DNA of 64,000 bases. It comes from UBA7672 sp965279205 (GTDB taxonomy: Bacteria > Pseudomonadota > Alphaproteobacteria > Caulobacterales > Hyphomonadaceae). Location: contig OZ257144.1 in assembly GCA_965279205.1 (NCBI GenBank), positions 1,550,001 through 1,614,000 of the forward strand, read 5' to 3'. This document shows positions 1-7,445 of this stretch, piece after piece (positions within the stretch are counted from its first letter, which is position 1; each line of letters starts with the position of its first letter). The position numbers were made by a program, and so were the translations under genes. Under the pieces are notes generated by a model. The model did no database searches, was not told the origin of the DNA, and saw only the letters and a list, made by a program, of their open reading frames with translations.

Positions 1-1
1 G

Positions 2-724
2 GCGCCGATCGACGTTCATTTCTGGCCGACCCCAAACGGGCGAAAAGTCACGATTGCGCTTGAGGAAATGGGCCTGCCGTACCGGATCGCGCCGGTTAAC
101 ATCGGCAAGGGCGACCAGTTCAAGCCGGAATTCCTCGCCATCAGCCCCAATAACCGCATGCCGGCGATCGTTGATCCCGAAGGCCCGGACGGCAAGCCGA
201 TTTCGGTCTTCGAGAGCGGGGCCATCCTGCAGTATCTCGCCCGCAAGACTGGCAAGTTCGGCGGCGCGAACCCCCGCGAACAGGCCGAGGTCGAAAGCTG
301 GCTGGCCTGGCAGGTTTCCAATCTGGGGCCGGTGATGGGTCATCACAATCACTTTCGGAACTATGCGCCAAAGATCGAGCCCGACCCGGCCAAGCTGGAA
401 TACGGCCAGACCCGCTTCTTCAACGAGACCAACCGGCTGTTCGGCGTAGCGGAAGTGCGCCTGCGCGATCGCGAATTCCTTGCTGGCCCGTTATCGATCG
501 CTGATTTTGCGTCCTGGCCGTGGATCGCGGCATACAAGAGCCAGGGGCAGGACCTTGAGAATTTCCCGGCGCTGAACCGCTGGTTTGGGCAGTGCCGCGA
601 GCGGCCAGGCTTCGAGGCGGGTCGAAAGGCAGGCGCGGATCTCAGCAACAGCAACCTGGCTGACAACACCAAGGAGGCCGAAGAGGCCCGCAAGATCCTG
701 TTCGGCCAGAAAGCCCGGATCTGA
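2..724 (+). CDS. Glutathione S-transferase family protein (Nu-class/YfcG-like), 5' partial
   Basis: This is a glutathione-dependent thiol transferase or disulfide-bond oxidoreductase, cytosolic. The reading frame is open from the window edge, so the start codon lies upstream and only the last 240 residues are visible. The N-terminal thioredoxin-fold domain shows PTPNGRKVTIALEE followed by the SPNNRMPAIVD loop that carries the cis-proline and an FESGAIL glutathione-contact segment, as in Nu-class GSTs such as YfcG and YghU. An all-helical C-terminal domain with a SIADFASWPWI segment follows. An internal ATG at 68 would cut into the thioredoxin fold and is not the true start. The stop overlaps the start of the GNAT gene (TGATG), so the two are probably co-transcribed. 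The family is sure; the substrate is unknown. Confidence 0.88.
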   Translation, partial: APIDVHFWPTPNGRKVTIALEEMGLPYRIAPVNIGKGDQFKPEFLAISPNNRMPAIVDPEGPDGKPISVFESGAILQYLARKTGKFGGANPREQAEVESWLAWQVSNLGPVMGHHNHFRNYAPKIEPDPAKLEYGQTRFFNETNRLFGVAEVRLRDREFLAGPLSIADFASWPWIAAYKSQGQDLENFPALNRWFGQCRERPGFEAGRKAGADLSNSNLADNTKEAEEARKILFGQKARI

Positions 725-1215
725 TGTCGCCCAGCCGTTTCGTGCTGCGCATGCGGCGCGAGCTGGATCGGCCAATCGAACAGGCGGTCTGGCCTGATGG
801 TGTAAGCGTTACGACGCTTCCAGCGAAGAATGCCAAGAAGCAGGCGAAGGCTGCTCATTCCGTGCTCGGGGCCGGCTACTGGCAGGGCGGCGGCGGAGCG
901 CCGATGTTTCGCCAGTGGTGGTCGCAGTTGAGCAAGGATTCCGAGTTCGATCCGTCGCTGGTCTTTGTCGCCAGTGATCGCGAAGGCGTTGTCGGGATCG
1001 CACAGTGCTGGACGACGGCATTCGTGAAGGACCTTGCAGTTCATCCCCGCGCGCGTCGGCGCGGGATCGGTCGCGCGCTGATGTTGACCGCGTTTCAATC
1101 TTTCGCAGCTCGCGGCGCGCGCCAGGTCGATCTCAAGGTCGGCGAGGAAAACGCTGAAGCACAGGGACTCTATAGATCGCTGGCGATGACAGTAATCGCG
1201 CGTGAACGGGTCTGA
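724..1215 (+). CDS. GNAT family N-acetyltransferase
   Basis: This 163-residue protein belongs to the GCN5-related N-acetyltransferases, which move an acetyl group from acetyl-CoA to an amine. The acetyl-CoA binding motif A is clear: VKDLAVHPRARRRGIGRAL fits the V-x-P-x-x-R-x-x-G-x-G/A pattern, and the late NAEAQGLYRSLAM segment is the usual motif B. The first 60 residues are not conserved enough to suggest a substrate. It starts inside the stop codon of the upstream GST gene (TGATG), so translational coupling is likely. No hint of a specific acceptor was seen. Confidence 0.85.
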   Translation: MSPSRFVLRMRRELDRPIEQAVWPDGVSVTTLPAKNAKKQAKAAHSVLGAGYWQGGGGAPMFRQWWSQLSKDSEFDPSLVFVASDREGVVGIAQCWTTAFVKDLAVHPRARRRGIGRALMLTAFQSFAARGARQVDLKVGEENAEAQGLYRSLAMTVIARERV

Positions 1216-1247
1216 ATCGGATTTAACGGCTTTACTTGTATAGTTTT

Positions 1248-1265
1248 GATTCAGACGTCTGAATC
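1248..1265. repeat. Perfect 18-bp palindrome, possible operator
   Basis: The intergenic stretch between the GNAT gene and the Sel1 gene contains GATTCAGACGTCTGAATC, a perfect inverted repeat with no spacer. Its right half extended by one base (GTCTGAATCG) also occurs at 1210-1219 across the end of the GNAT gene, so the half-site is present as a direct repeat 47 bases apart. The surrounding sequence is more AT-rich than the genes. It could be a dimeric regulator site; no regulator is identified. Confidence 0.5.
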
Positions 1266-1436
1266 GATGTAAACCCAAATAAATCTGCATCCGACTTCCA
1301 AAACTTTGCAGTATTAACTACGTCGAAAACCTTCTTCGATTGAATGTCCTCAAGCCGCTGATGCGGCGGTGGGCGGAAGTAGAGCCGAAGTCCAGAGAGA
1401 CGAGGCGAAGCTTCCCAAAGTCGAAGGGATGCCAGA

Positions 1437-1709
1437 ATGGCGTATGCAGACGTCCAGCTTGAGAAGCCCGAAGCGCTCCTCACGAAAGACGCTCCTTGCG
1501 AGGAGCTCTATCGACTGGGCCTCATCTATTCCGAAGGTATGGATGTCGCCGTGGACCTCGTGTCAGCGCACAAATGGTTCAACCTCGCGTCCTCTCGTGG
1601 TCACCGTGAAGCCAAGCTCTGTCGCCAGGAAATGGCCGAGATGATGTCGTCGGCTGAAGTGCTCAAGGCTCAGAGAGCCGCGCGCGAGTGGATGAAGAAG
1701 GCCAACTAG
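1437..1709 (+). CDS. Sel1-repeat (TPR-like) small protein
   Basis: This is a 90-residue protein with one recognisable Sel1-like repeat, EELYRLGLIYSEGMDVAVDLVSAHKWFNLASSRGHREAKLCRQEM, followed by a short charged helix ending in REWMKKAN. Sel1 repeats are helical hairpins that mediate protein-protein contact; a single-repeat protein like this is common in alphaproteobacteria and its partner is unknown. No signal peptide is visible, so it is probably cytosolic. Its TAG stop shares the four bases CTAG with the stop of the convergent racemase gene. Confidence 0.75.
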   Translation: MAYADVQLEKPEALLTKDAPCEELYRLGLIYSEGMDVAVDLVSAHKWFNLASSRGHREAKLCRQEMAEMMSSAEVLKAQRAAREWMKKAN

Positions 1710-2410
1710 GCTTTCAATTCGGCTCCAGCGAATACGATCGTCCTTTCCACCAGGACGTCCGTTGAGTTGACGAGTTCGGCATCGACCTCTTCATCCGTGA
1801 GCACCAGCGGAACTTCGGTGCAACCTGCAATGATGACTTCGGCGCCTTGCGCCTCGAGCTTCTTCGCTAGCGTCGCCATCGAGCGGCGAACCGTGTCGCC
1901 TGTGTCACCAAACTTGAGGCGGTAGACCAGTTCCATAAATGTCCGCTGCGAGTCCGCATTTAGCAGGACCGGCGTGACGCCCGACTTCTTCAAGGCATCC
2001 TGATAGAGATTTGCGGCGAGACATGCATCGACCGCCAGCACGCCCGCGCGCTCCGGGCGGAGTTCGGCGACAACGCGCGCTGTTTCCTCGATGATGCTGA
2101 TGAAGGGTACGGAGATCGCGGCGCGTATCTGCGCTTCGTAGGCATGTGTGGTGTTGCACGCCATAACGATGAAATCGGCGCCGGCCGTCTGAAGACCGCG
2201 CGCGGCGGCAGCAAGCGCCGGCGCTGGCGAAGGCCCTTCGCCGCGCGCAAACGCATTGCGATCAGGAATCTTCGTATTGTTGTCGATGATGAGACGCAGG
2301 TGATCTTGTTCGTGCAGCGCCTTGGTTCTTTTCAGAATCCGGTCGAAGAAATCGAGCGTGGCGAACGGTCCGAGCCCGCCGATGACGCCAACTGTCTTTG
2401 TCTCTGACAT
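1706..2410 (-). CDS. Aspartate/glutamate racemase family protein
   Basis: This 234-residue enzyme interconverts L- and D-amino acids, usually aspartate or glutamate, by a cofactor-free two-cysteine mechanism. Both catalytic cysteines are present, in the MACNTTHAY and AGCTEVPLVL motifs, and the N-terminal TVGVIGGLGPFATLDFF segment is typical. I chose the ATG at 2410 because MSETKTVGVIGG is the family N-terminus and it lies 4 bases after the stop of the upstream small membrane gene; sequence further upstream in frame is arginine-rich and belongs to that other gene. The operon with a D-cysteine desulfhydrase points to D-amino-acid metabolism. The exact substrate is undetermined. Confidence 0.88.
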   Translation of the reverse strand: MSETKTVGVIGGLGPFATLDFFDRILKRTKALHEQDHLRLIIDNNTKIPDRNAFARGEGPSPAPALAAAARGLQTAGADFIVMACNTTHAYEAQIRAAISVPFISIIEETARVVAELRPERAGVLAVDACLAANLYQDALKKSGVTPVLLNADSQRTFMELVYRLKFGDTGDTVRRSMATLAKKLEAQGAEVIIAGCTEVPLVLTDEEVDAELVNSTDVLVERTIVFAGAELKA

Positions 2411-2414
2411 CGTC

Positions 2415-2603
2415 CTACCTGCGCCGGAATACGAACATCGGCGCGAGCGCCAGGGCGGCCAGCGCCACCGCGATCGCCGCCACGACATACTGCCCGGGCG
2501 GTCGCGGTATGCCGAGCGCATCTGCAATCACATGCCGTCCAAGCCACGTGGCCACTGCGATCAGTCCCACGATCAGCATCCACAATGTGCGAAACGCCTT
2601 CAT
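2415..2603 (-). CDS. Small two-helix membrane protein in D-amino-acid operon
   Basis: This is a 62-residue protein with two predicted membrane helices, roughly residues 7-22 (LWMLIVGLIAVATWLG) and 39-57 (YVVAAIAVALAALALAPMF), ending in a positively charged FRRR tail. Its ATG overlaps the TGA of the desulfhydrase gene (ATGA), and its stop is 4 bases before the racemase start, so it is an integral member of the three-gene operon. I do not recognise a family. The compact overlaps and hydrophobic pattern argue that it is real rather than a chance frame. Confidence 0.65.
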   Translation of the reverse strand: MKAFRTLWMLIVGLIAVATWLGRHVIADALGIPRPPGQYVVAAIAVALAALALAPMFVFRRR

Positions 2604-3601
2604 GCCGTGCCCGACAGCGTGGGTTGATATGCGAACAGCGACGGCGCGCCGCCCGTGTGGACGAAGAGGATCTTCGAATCCGGCTTGAAGTGCTTGCGGC
2701 GGATCAGGCCGATCAGGCCGGCCGCGGCCTTGCCGGTGTAGACCGGATCCAGCAGCACGCCTTCAAGGCGCGCGAATAGGCGAACCGCTTCGACCATATC
2801 GTCGGTCGGAAGTGAATATCCGGGGCCTACCCATTCATCGAGTGCGACAACGCTTTCGCGCGACGGCGCCGGCAGGCCTGCGAAAGCGGCGGCTTCGACC
2901 GCGAGCTTGTGCACATTGCCTTCCTGCTCAGTGCGCGGGCGGCGGACATTGATGCCGGTCAGCGGCACGCCGGCGTTTGCTGCGTTGAAGCCGACAAGCA
3001 GTCCGGAATGCGTGCCGGCGCTGCCGGAGGCGACGACGAACTGGTCGAACGCCAGTCCCATGTCGAGCGACTGCGCCAGGATCTCGCGCGCGCAGACGAC
3101 ATAACCCATCGCGCCCAGCGCATTCGATCCGCCGCCGGGGATGATGTAACCCTTGCGGCCGAGCTTGGTCAGCTTCTCGGCTTCGGCTTTCATCGCCGCG
3201 TTAAGATCGCTGCCGCCGTCGACGATCGTCAGAGATTCCGCTCCAAGAAGGTCGAACAGGAAGTTGTTTCCTGACGCTTCTTTTTTGTAGCTACCCGGCA
3301 CACGTTGCTCGAGAACAAGACGGCATTTGAGGCCCTCGTGCGCGGCCGCCGCGAGGGTGAGACGGCAGTGGTTCGACTGCACCGCGCCGACTGTGATCAG
3401 CGTATCCGCGCCTTGCGCCAGCGCCTCGGCGACCAGGAATTCCAGCTTGCGCGTCTTGTTGCCGCCGCCGGCGAGGCCAGTGAGGTCGTCGCGCTTGATC
3501 CATATCTCGGGGCCGCCGAGATGCTTCGAGAGACGCTCCAGCTTCTGGATCGGCGTCGGATGCGGCGTGTAGCGGCGGCGAGGCAGGGCTTCGAGCTTCA
3601 T
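2600..3601 (-). CDS. dcyD: D-cysteine desulfhydrase / ACC deaminase family PLP enzyme
   Basis: This 333-residue fold-type II PLP enzyme most likely converts D-cysteine to pyruvate, ammonia and hydrogen sulfide. The PLP lysine is in GGGNKTRKLEFL near residue 50, followed by the VGAVQSNHCR segment. GGGSNALGAMGYV and the DPVYTGKAAAGLIGLI region near the C-terminus are typical of the DcyD branch of the ACC-deaminase family. The start at 3601 gives MKLEALPRRRYTPHPTPIQKL, the usual N-terminus; in-frame sequence upstream is not family-like. It heads an operon with a small membrane protein and an Asp/Glu racemase. True ACC deaminase activity is less likely but cannot be excluded by eye. Confidence 0.85.
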   Translation of the reverse strand: MKLEALPRRRYTPHPTPIQKLERLSKHLGGPEIWIKRDDLTGLAGGGNKTRKLEFLVAEALAQGADTLITVGAVQSNHCRLTLAAAAHEGLKCRLVLEQRVPGSYKKEASGNNFLFDLLGAESLTIVDGGSDLNAAMKAEAEKLTKLGRKGYIIPGGGSNALGAMGYVVCAREILAQSLDMGLAFDQFVVASGSAGTHSGLLVGFNAANAGVPLTGINVRRPRTEQEGNVHKLAVEAAAFAGLPAPSRESVVALDEWVGPGYSLPTDDMVEAVRLFARLEGVLLDPVYTGKAAAGLIGLIRRKHFKPDSKILFVHTGGAPSLFAYQPTLSGTA

Positions 3602-3672
3602 GGCGCGGAACCTAGTGGGGGATCGCGACGCATGGAAGAGCGAGGACGACGCTTTTCCCTTGGAAGGGGCGG

Positions 3673-4389
3673 TCAGAACCGCGCGATGTCGTAGAACAGG
3701 GAGAAGTCGACCGGCAGGGCGTCGCGGACGAACTGCTTCATGAACAGGTTCTGGTCGGCGATCGTCTTGCGGGTGACATAGACGACATCGAAGCGGCGCA
3801 GCGGGCCGACATCGTAGAGGGACTGGTTGGCGAGGCCGTTGCGAACATCGACCACGCGCGTCATCAGCTCGCCGCCCGGGGCGCGGCGCATGATGATGAC
3901 CTGGGTGAGTTTGCCTTCCTCGGTCCACCCGCCAGCCAGCAGGATCGCCTGCAGCGGGTCGATCTCGCCGGGCAGCTGGAAGACGCCAGGGTGTTTCACC
4001 TCACCGCCAACGAAGATTTTCTGCGAACCAAAATCGGTAGGCGTGATCACCAGCGAGGGATCGCGCAGCTCGTTGCCGTAGATTTCCTCAACGGTTGCGC
4101 GCAGTTCCGCCACGGTCTGGCCAGCCGCCATGACCGGCCCGATGGTCGGCAGGGCGATGCGCCCATCGGGAGCTATGGTGAGTTCCGCCGAAAGCTCCGG
4201 CGCGGTGCGCACATCGACGCGGAACCTGTCGCCCGGATAGAAGCGATAGCTGTCATCCTCAGCCTTCCAGGCCGGATAGGCGGACAACGGAAAATCGGCG
4301 GATTGTTTCGGCAAGGGGTCGCCCATGCAGCCCGTAAGCGCTGCTAGGCCGGCAAGGCCAGACAGGGCAGATAGACGCAACCGCGACAT
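3673..4389 (-). CDS. hfsD: Holdfast polysaccharide export lipoprotein HfsD (Wza-like)
   Basis: This 238-residue outer-membrane polysaccharide export lipoprotein is likely the channel for holdfast polysaccharide. The lipobox LTGC places the lipidated cysteine at about residue 21. A Poly_export domain follows (YRFYPGDRFRVDVRTAPELS, then APDGRIALPTIGPV), and then an SLBB-type segment (KIFVGGEVKHPGVFQLPG). It is shorter than E. coli Wza, as Caulobacter HfsD-type proteins are. The start at 4389 gives a proper lipoprotein signal; longer frames are not signal-like. It is divergent from hfsA with an 84-base spacer. The hfs name rests on the complete neighbourhood (hfsA, hfsB, hfsH, hfsG). Confidence 0.85.
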   Translation of the reverse strand: MSRLRLSALSGLAGLAALTGCMGDPLPKQSADFPLSAYPAWKAEDDSYRFYPGDRFRVDVRTAPELSAELTIAPDGRIALPTIGPVMAAGQTVAELRATVEEIYGNELRDPSLVITPTDFGSQKIFVGGEVKHPGVFQLPGEIDPLQAILLAGGWTEEGKLTQVIIMRRAPGGELMTRVVDVRNGLANQSLYDVGPLRRFDVVYVTRKTIADQNLFMKQFVRDALPVDFSLFYDIARF

Positions 4390-4473
4390 GATCCGGGTGT
4401 CCCCCAGAATGGCTAACCGCTTCTTAAGCAGAGCAGGGGAAGGCTGATCCGTTAACCACGGGAAACGTGGACT

Positions 4474-5970
4474 TTGAGCGTAGAAACCTGGACCGAGCGC
4501 ACCCCTGCCGACGCCCCGGCGCCGCGCGCGCAAACGCGCGCCGGACGCTTACGCCCGAAGCTCGGCTTCGCTGACACGCTGCTTCAACTATGGCGTGCGA
4601 AGTGGCTGATGTTCCTGGTGTTTCTGCCCATCGCCCTGATCGGTGTGGCGATTGCCCTGCTGGTCCCTACCAAATATCCTGCGAGTACGCGTCTGCTGGT
4701 TCGAATGGGACAGGAGCATGTGTTCAGCCCTGTCATTGGCGACGCCTCCGCAGACGCTTTTCCACGCCAGGAAGAGGTGCTGCAGGCCGAGACGGAACTC
4801 GCCAGGTCGCCAGTGATCGCCGAGCGCGTGATCAAACGCATCGGCCTCTCCCGCCTCTATCCGAAGATCGACGAAGCGGAGCTGAGAGGCGGCAGCGACA
4901 AGGCTTATCAGGTCGATCAGGAGGGTCTCGAAGCGTTCGCGGCCGATCTCGATATATCGTCCGTGCCGAAATCCTCGATCCTGAAGATGACCTATTCGCA
5001 CGAGGAGCCGCAGCTGGCGGCCGATACGCTCAACGCCTTCGTGGCGGAGTATCTCAACTATCGTCGCGAAGTTCTGGATGGCGGCGCCATTGCAGGCCTG
5101 TCTGAACAGCGGACCGTGATCGAAGGGCGGCTGAACGTAGCGGACGCTTCGCTGCGAAGCTATCTCGCCCGGAACAACCTCAGCGATTTCGACGCAGAAA
5201 CGGCTGCGGCAACGCGGCTGTTCGGAGAGATTTCTGACGAGCTGTCACGGGTCGAGTCCTCCATGCGGGAGGCCGAGGCCAGGACGGCGGGGCTCGCTCG
5301 CCAGCTGGCCACGACGCCGAAGGATGTCGACCTCTATGTCGACACGACTTCCGAGCAGGATCTGCTGAAGTTGCGCCTCGAGCGCGAGGACCTGCTTACG
5401 CGCTATCTGCCCGACAGCCGCGCGGTTCAGGACATCGATCGCCGCATTGCGCAGCTTGAGGGATTTCTCAAATCGCCTTCCGCCAAGGGCCTTCGCCGCG
5501 TCGGTCCCAATCCGACCTGGCAAGCGCTGGAAGCCGACCGCGCGGTGCAGATGGCAAGCATCAGCGCGCTAACGGGCCGGTTTGCCTCGCTTGCCGGCCA
5601 GAAGAAGGAGGCTGAGTCGCAGCTTGCCATGCTCGGTTCGCTCGAGCCGGAATACAGGCGGCTGAAGCGCGAACGCGATGCGCTGGAGGCATCGGCGGGC
5701 GCTTTCGCAACGCGCGAGCAGACGGAGCGCGCCAGAAGCGAGCTGGCCTCGCGCAGCGTCGACAACATCTCGGTTTACGAACCGGCGCGCACACCGATGC
5801 GGGGCGAGTCGCCCAAGCGCGACATTGTCGTCGCTGCAGCACTGTTCGGCCTGATCGCGGCGCTGATGGCAGGGCTGTTGCGCGCCTGGTCGATCCGCAG
5901 CTTTGCAACGGCAAGTTCCATCGAACGCACGCTCAATCTGCGCGTCCTCGCAGCGACGAAGGATCGCTAG
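4474..5970 (+). CDS. hfsA: Polysaccharide co-polymerase HfsA (Wzc/GumC-type chain-length determinant)
   Basis: This 498-residue inner-membrane co-polymerase controls chain length and export with HfsD. The first membrane helix is about residues 45-64 (MFLVFLPIALIGVAIALLVP), followed by a Wzz domain, a long periplasmic coiled-coil region (about 200-420) and a second helix near 450-472. It lacks a fused kinase domain; the cytoplasmic ATPase-like part is the separate hfsB gene 4 bases downstream. The start is a TTG, since no in-frame ATG precedes the first helix. A small hairpin (CCACG-GGAAA-CGTGG, 4456-4470) sits 3 bases before this TTG and may affect initiation. Confidence 0.85.
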   Translation: MSVETWTERTPADAPAPRAQTRAGRLRPKLGFADTLLQLWRAKWLMFLVFLPIALIGVAIALLVPTKYPASTRLLVRMGQEHVFSPVIGDASADAFPRQEEVLQAETELARSPVIAERVIKRIGLSRLYPKIDEAELRGGSDKAYQVDQEGLEAFAADLDISSVPKSSILKMTYSHEEPQLAADTLNAFVAEYLNYRREVLDGGAIAGLSEQRTVIEGRLNVADASLRSYLARNNLSDFDAETAAATRLFGEISDELSRVESSMREAEARTAGLARQLATTPKDVDLYVDTTSEQDLLKLRLEREDLLTRYLPDSRAVQDIDRRIAQLEGFLKSPSAKGLRRVGPNPTWQALEADRAVQMASISALTGRFASLAGQKKEAESQLAMLGSLEPEYRRLKRERDALEASAGAFATREQTERARSELASRSVDNISVYEPARTPMRGESPKRDIVVAAALFGLIAALMAGLLRAWSIRSFATASSIERTLNLRVLAATKDR

Positions 5971-5974
5971 CAAA

Positions 5975-6667
5975 ATGAGGGACATGCGCGCGGATCTGAA
6001 AGAACTTCATCGCCAGCTGGCGCAGACGCCCGCGCCCGAAGGTGGGCGCACCGTAATGTTCATGGCGGCGCGTGCGGGCGAGGGCGCTTCGAGCGTTGCG
6101 GCGTCGTTTGCGCTGCTGGCGGCCGAGACTGCGCGCAAGCCGGTGTGGCTGATCGATCTCGATCTCAAACGCAATCACGTGTTCAACACTTTCGCTCTAG
6201 GGCGGTTTTCCGAAGCGTTTGGCGGCGTTGGCCCGCCCTATTCGGCGGCGTTGAAAACCCAGCCCTTCTTCGCCATCGAGCCCGAAGATCCCGAAGCGAT
6301 GGCGGGCCTTGGCCTGTTCACCGCGCATCGTGTCGGTGAAACGCGGCTGATGGTGACGCAGTTCGACGCTTCCCGGCTGAAGCCTAACCACGCCATCCGC
6401 ATCCGCACGCAGCCGGTTTACTGGCAGGCCGTGCGTGCTGCGACGGACTGGGCGGTGATCGATGCACCGGCGCTGGAGCTTGCCGGCGCGGGGCTCGCGC
6501 TTGCCTCACAGATGGACAAGACGGTGATCGTTGTTAAGGCCGACGACACCTCGCCCAACGAGGTCGACGCCGTGCGACGCGAGATCGAGGGCCATGGCGG
6601 CCGCGTGGGCGGCGTGGTGCTGACGCGCCAGAAGGGCGACGCGCGGTTTGCAGACCGCATACTCTGA
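5975..6667 (+). CDS. hfsB: HfsB-like ATPase-fold protein with degenerate Walker A
   Basis: This 230-residue cytoplasmic protein of the BY-kinase/CpsD/ParA fold is the usual partner of a Wzc-type co-polymerase. The Walker A' equivalent is intact (VWLIDLDLKRNHV). The P-loop, however, reads AARAGEGASSVA where active relatives have GEGK-S/T, so the phosphate-binding lysine is replaced by alanine. There is also no C-terminal tyrosine cluster. The protein may therefore be a structural or regulatory partner rather than an active kinase. The start at 5975 follows the hfsA stop by 4 bases. It converges on hfsH with 7 bases between stops. Confidence 0.8.
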   Translation: MRDMRADLKELHRQLAQTPAPEGGRTVMFMAARAGEGASSVAASFALLAAETARKPVWLIDLDLKRNHVFNTFALGRFSEAFGGVGPPYSAALKTQPFFAIEPEDPEAMAGLGLFTAHRVGETRLMVTQFDASRLKPNHAIRIRTQPVYWQAVRAATDWAVIDAPALELAGAGLALASQMDKTVIVVKADDTSPNEVDAVRREIEGHGGRVGGVVLTRQKGDARFADRIL

Positions 6668-6674
6668 GAGCGTC

Positions 6675-7445
6675 CTAGTCGATCACGCCTGAAAGCACAG
6701 CACCAAGCGTCGGCCCGGCCAGTACTGCGCCAGCATCGACAGCACGCTGTGCCAGTTCCTCGATCAGGTCTGACGGTGCGCCCTGGGGCGATGGCGTCTT
6801 GCTGACATCGTGCGTGAAGAAGAACAGCCAGCCCTTGGAGTCGATGCAGGTTTTCAGCGCGGCGAGCGCGCGGCGGCGGTGCATTTCGGTGCGGCCGAGT
6901 TCAATGGCGCGAAGCTGGCTGCGGTCGCACTCGCCGATATTGACGCCAGGAAGGACGCCCCGTCCGGTCGCAAACACTTCACCGACCCAGCGTTTGGCCG
7001 CGTAGGTCGTTTCGCCATAGGGGAATGAAAAGGCCGAGACAGTGTCGCGATGGCCCGCTTCCGCCAGAGCGACAAGGTTTTCGCCGATGTCGCGTTCGAC
7101 CTTCTCGAGCCGCGCCTGGGCGCAGTCGAGGTGCGAATGGGTATGCGCGCCGATCTCGTGGCCGCGCACGCTCAGCTCGGCGAGCGTGTTGCCGTCGAAC
7201 ATCTCGCCCATGACCGGGCTGCGCTGGCCGAGCAAGGATGTGCAGGCATAAAAGCCAGCGCGACCGCCATGGCGCTCGACGATGTCCGCGCCGTTGAGAG
7301 CGGATTTGGGGAAGTCATCGAAGGTGAAGCTCACGATCGGACGATCAGGCGCGACTTCGGCCTGGCACGCGCGCCGCCACTGCACGACGCGTCGCTGCAC
7401 TTTCGCGGGGGTCGTTCGTGGCGGGGCGTAGACCCACTGAACCAT
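6675..7445 (-). CDS. hfsH: Holdfast polysaccharide deacetylase HfsH
   Basis: This 256-residue NodB-homology (CE4) deacetylase is expected to remove acetyl groups from N-acetylglucosamine residues of the holdfast polysaccharide, which in Caulobacter affects adhesion and cohesion. Motif 1 is FTFDDFP (Asp43/Asp44). Motif 2 is GAHTHSHLD with the metal histidines His101 and His105, and SFPYGE provides the later conserved motif. No signal peptide is seen, consistent with cytoplasmic action on the lipid-linked precursor. Its ATG follows the hfsG stop without a gap, so the two are co-expressed. Confidence 0.87.
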   Translation of the reverse strand: MVQWVYAPPRTTPAKVQRRVVQWRRACQAEVAPDRPIVSFTFDDFPKSALNGADIVERHGGRAGFYACTSLLGQRSPVMGEMFDGNTLAELSVRGHEIGAHTHSHLDCAQARLEKVERDIGENLVALAEAGHRDTVSAFSFPYGETTYAAKRWVGEVFATGRGVLPGVNIGECDRSQLRAIELGRTEMHRRRALAALKTCIDSKGWLFFFTHDVSKTPSPQGAPSDLIEELAQRAVDAGAVLAGPTLGAVLSGVID

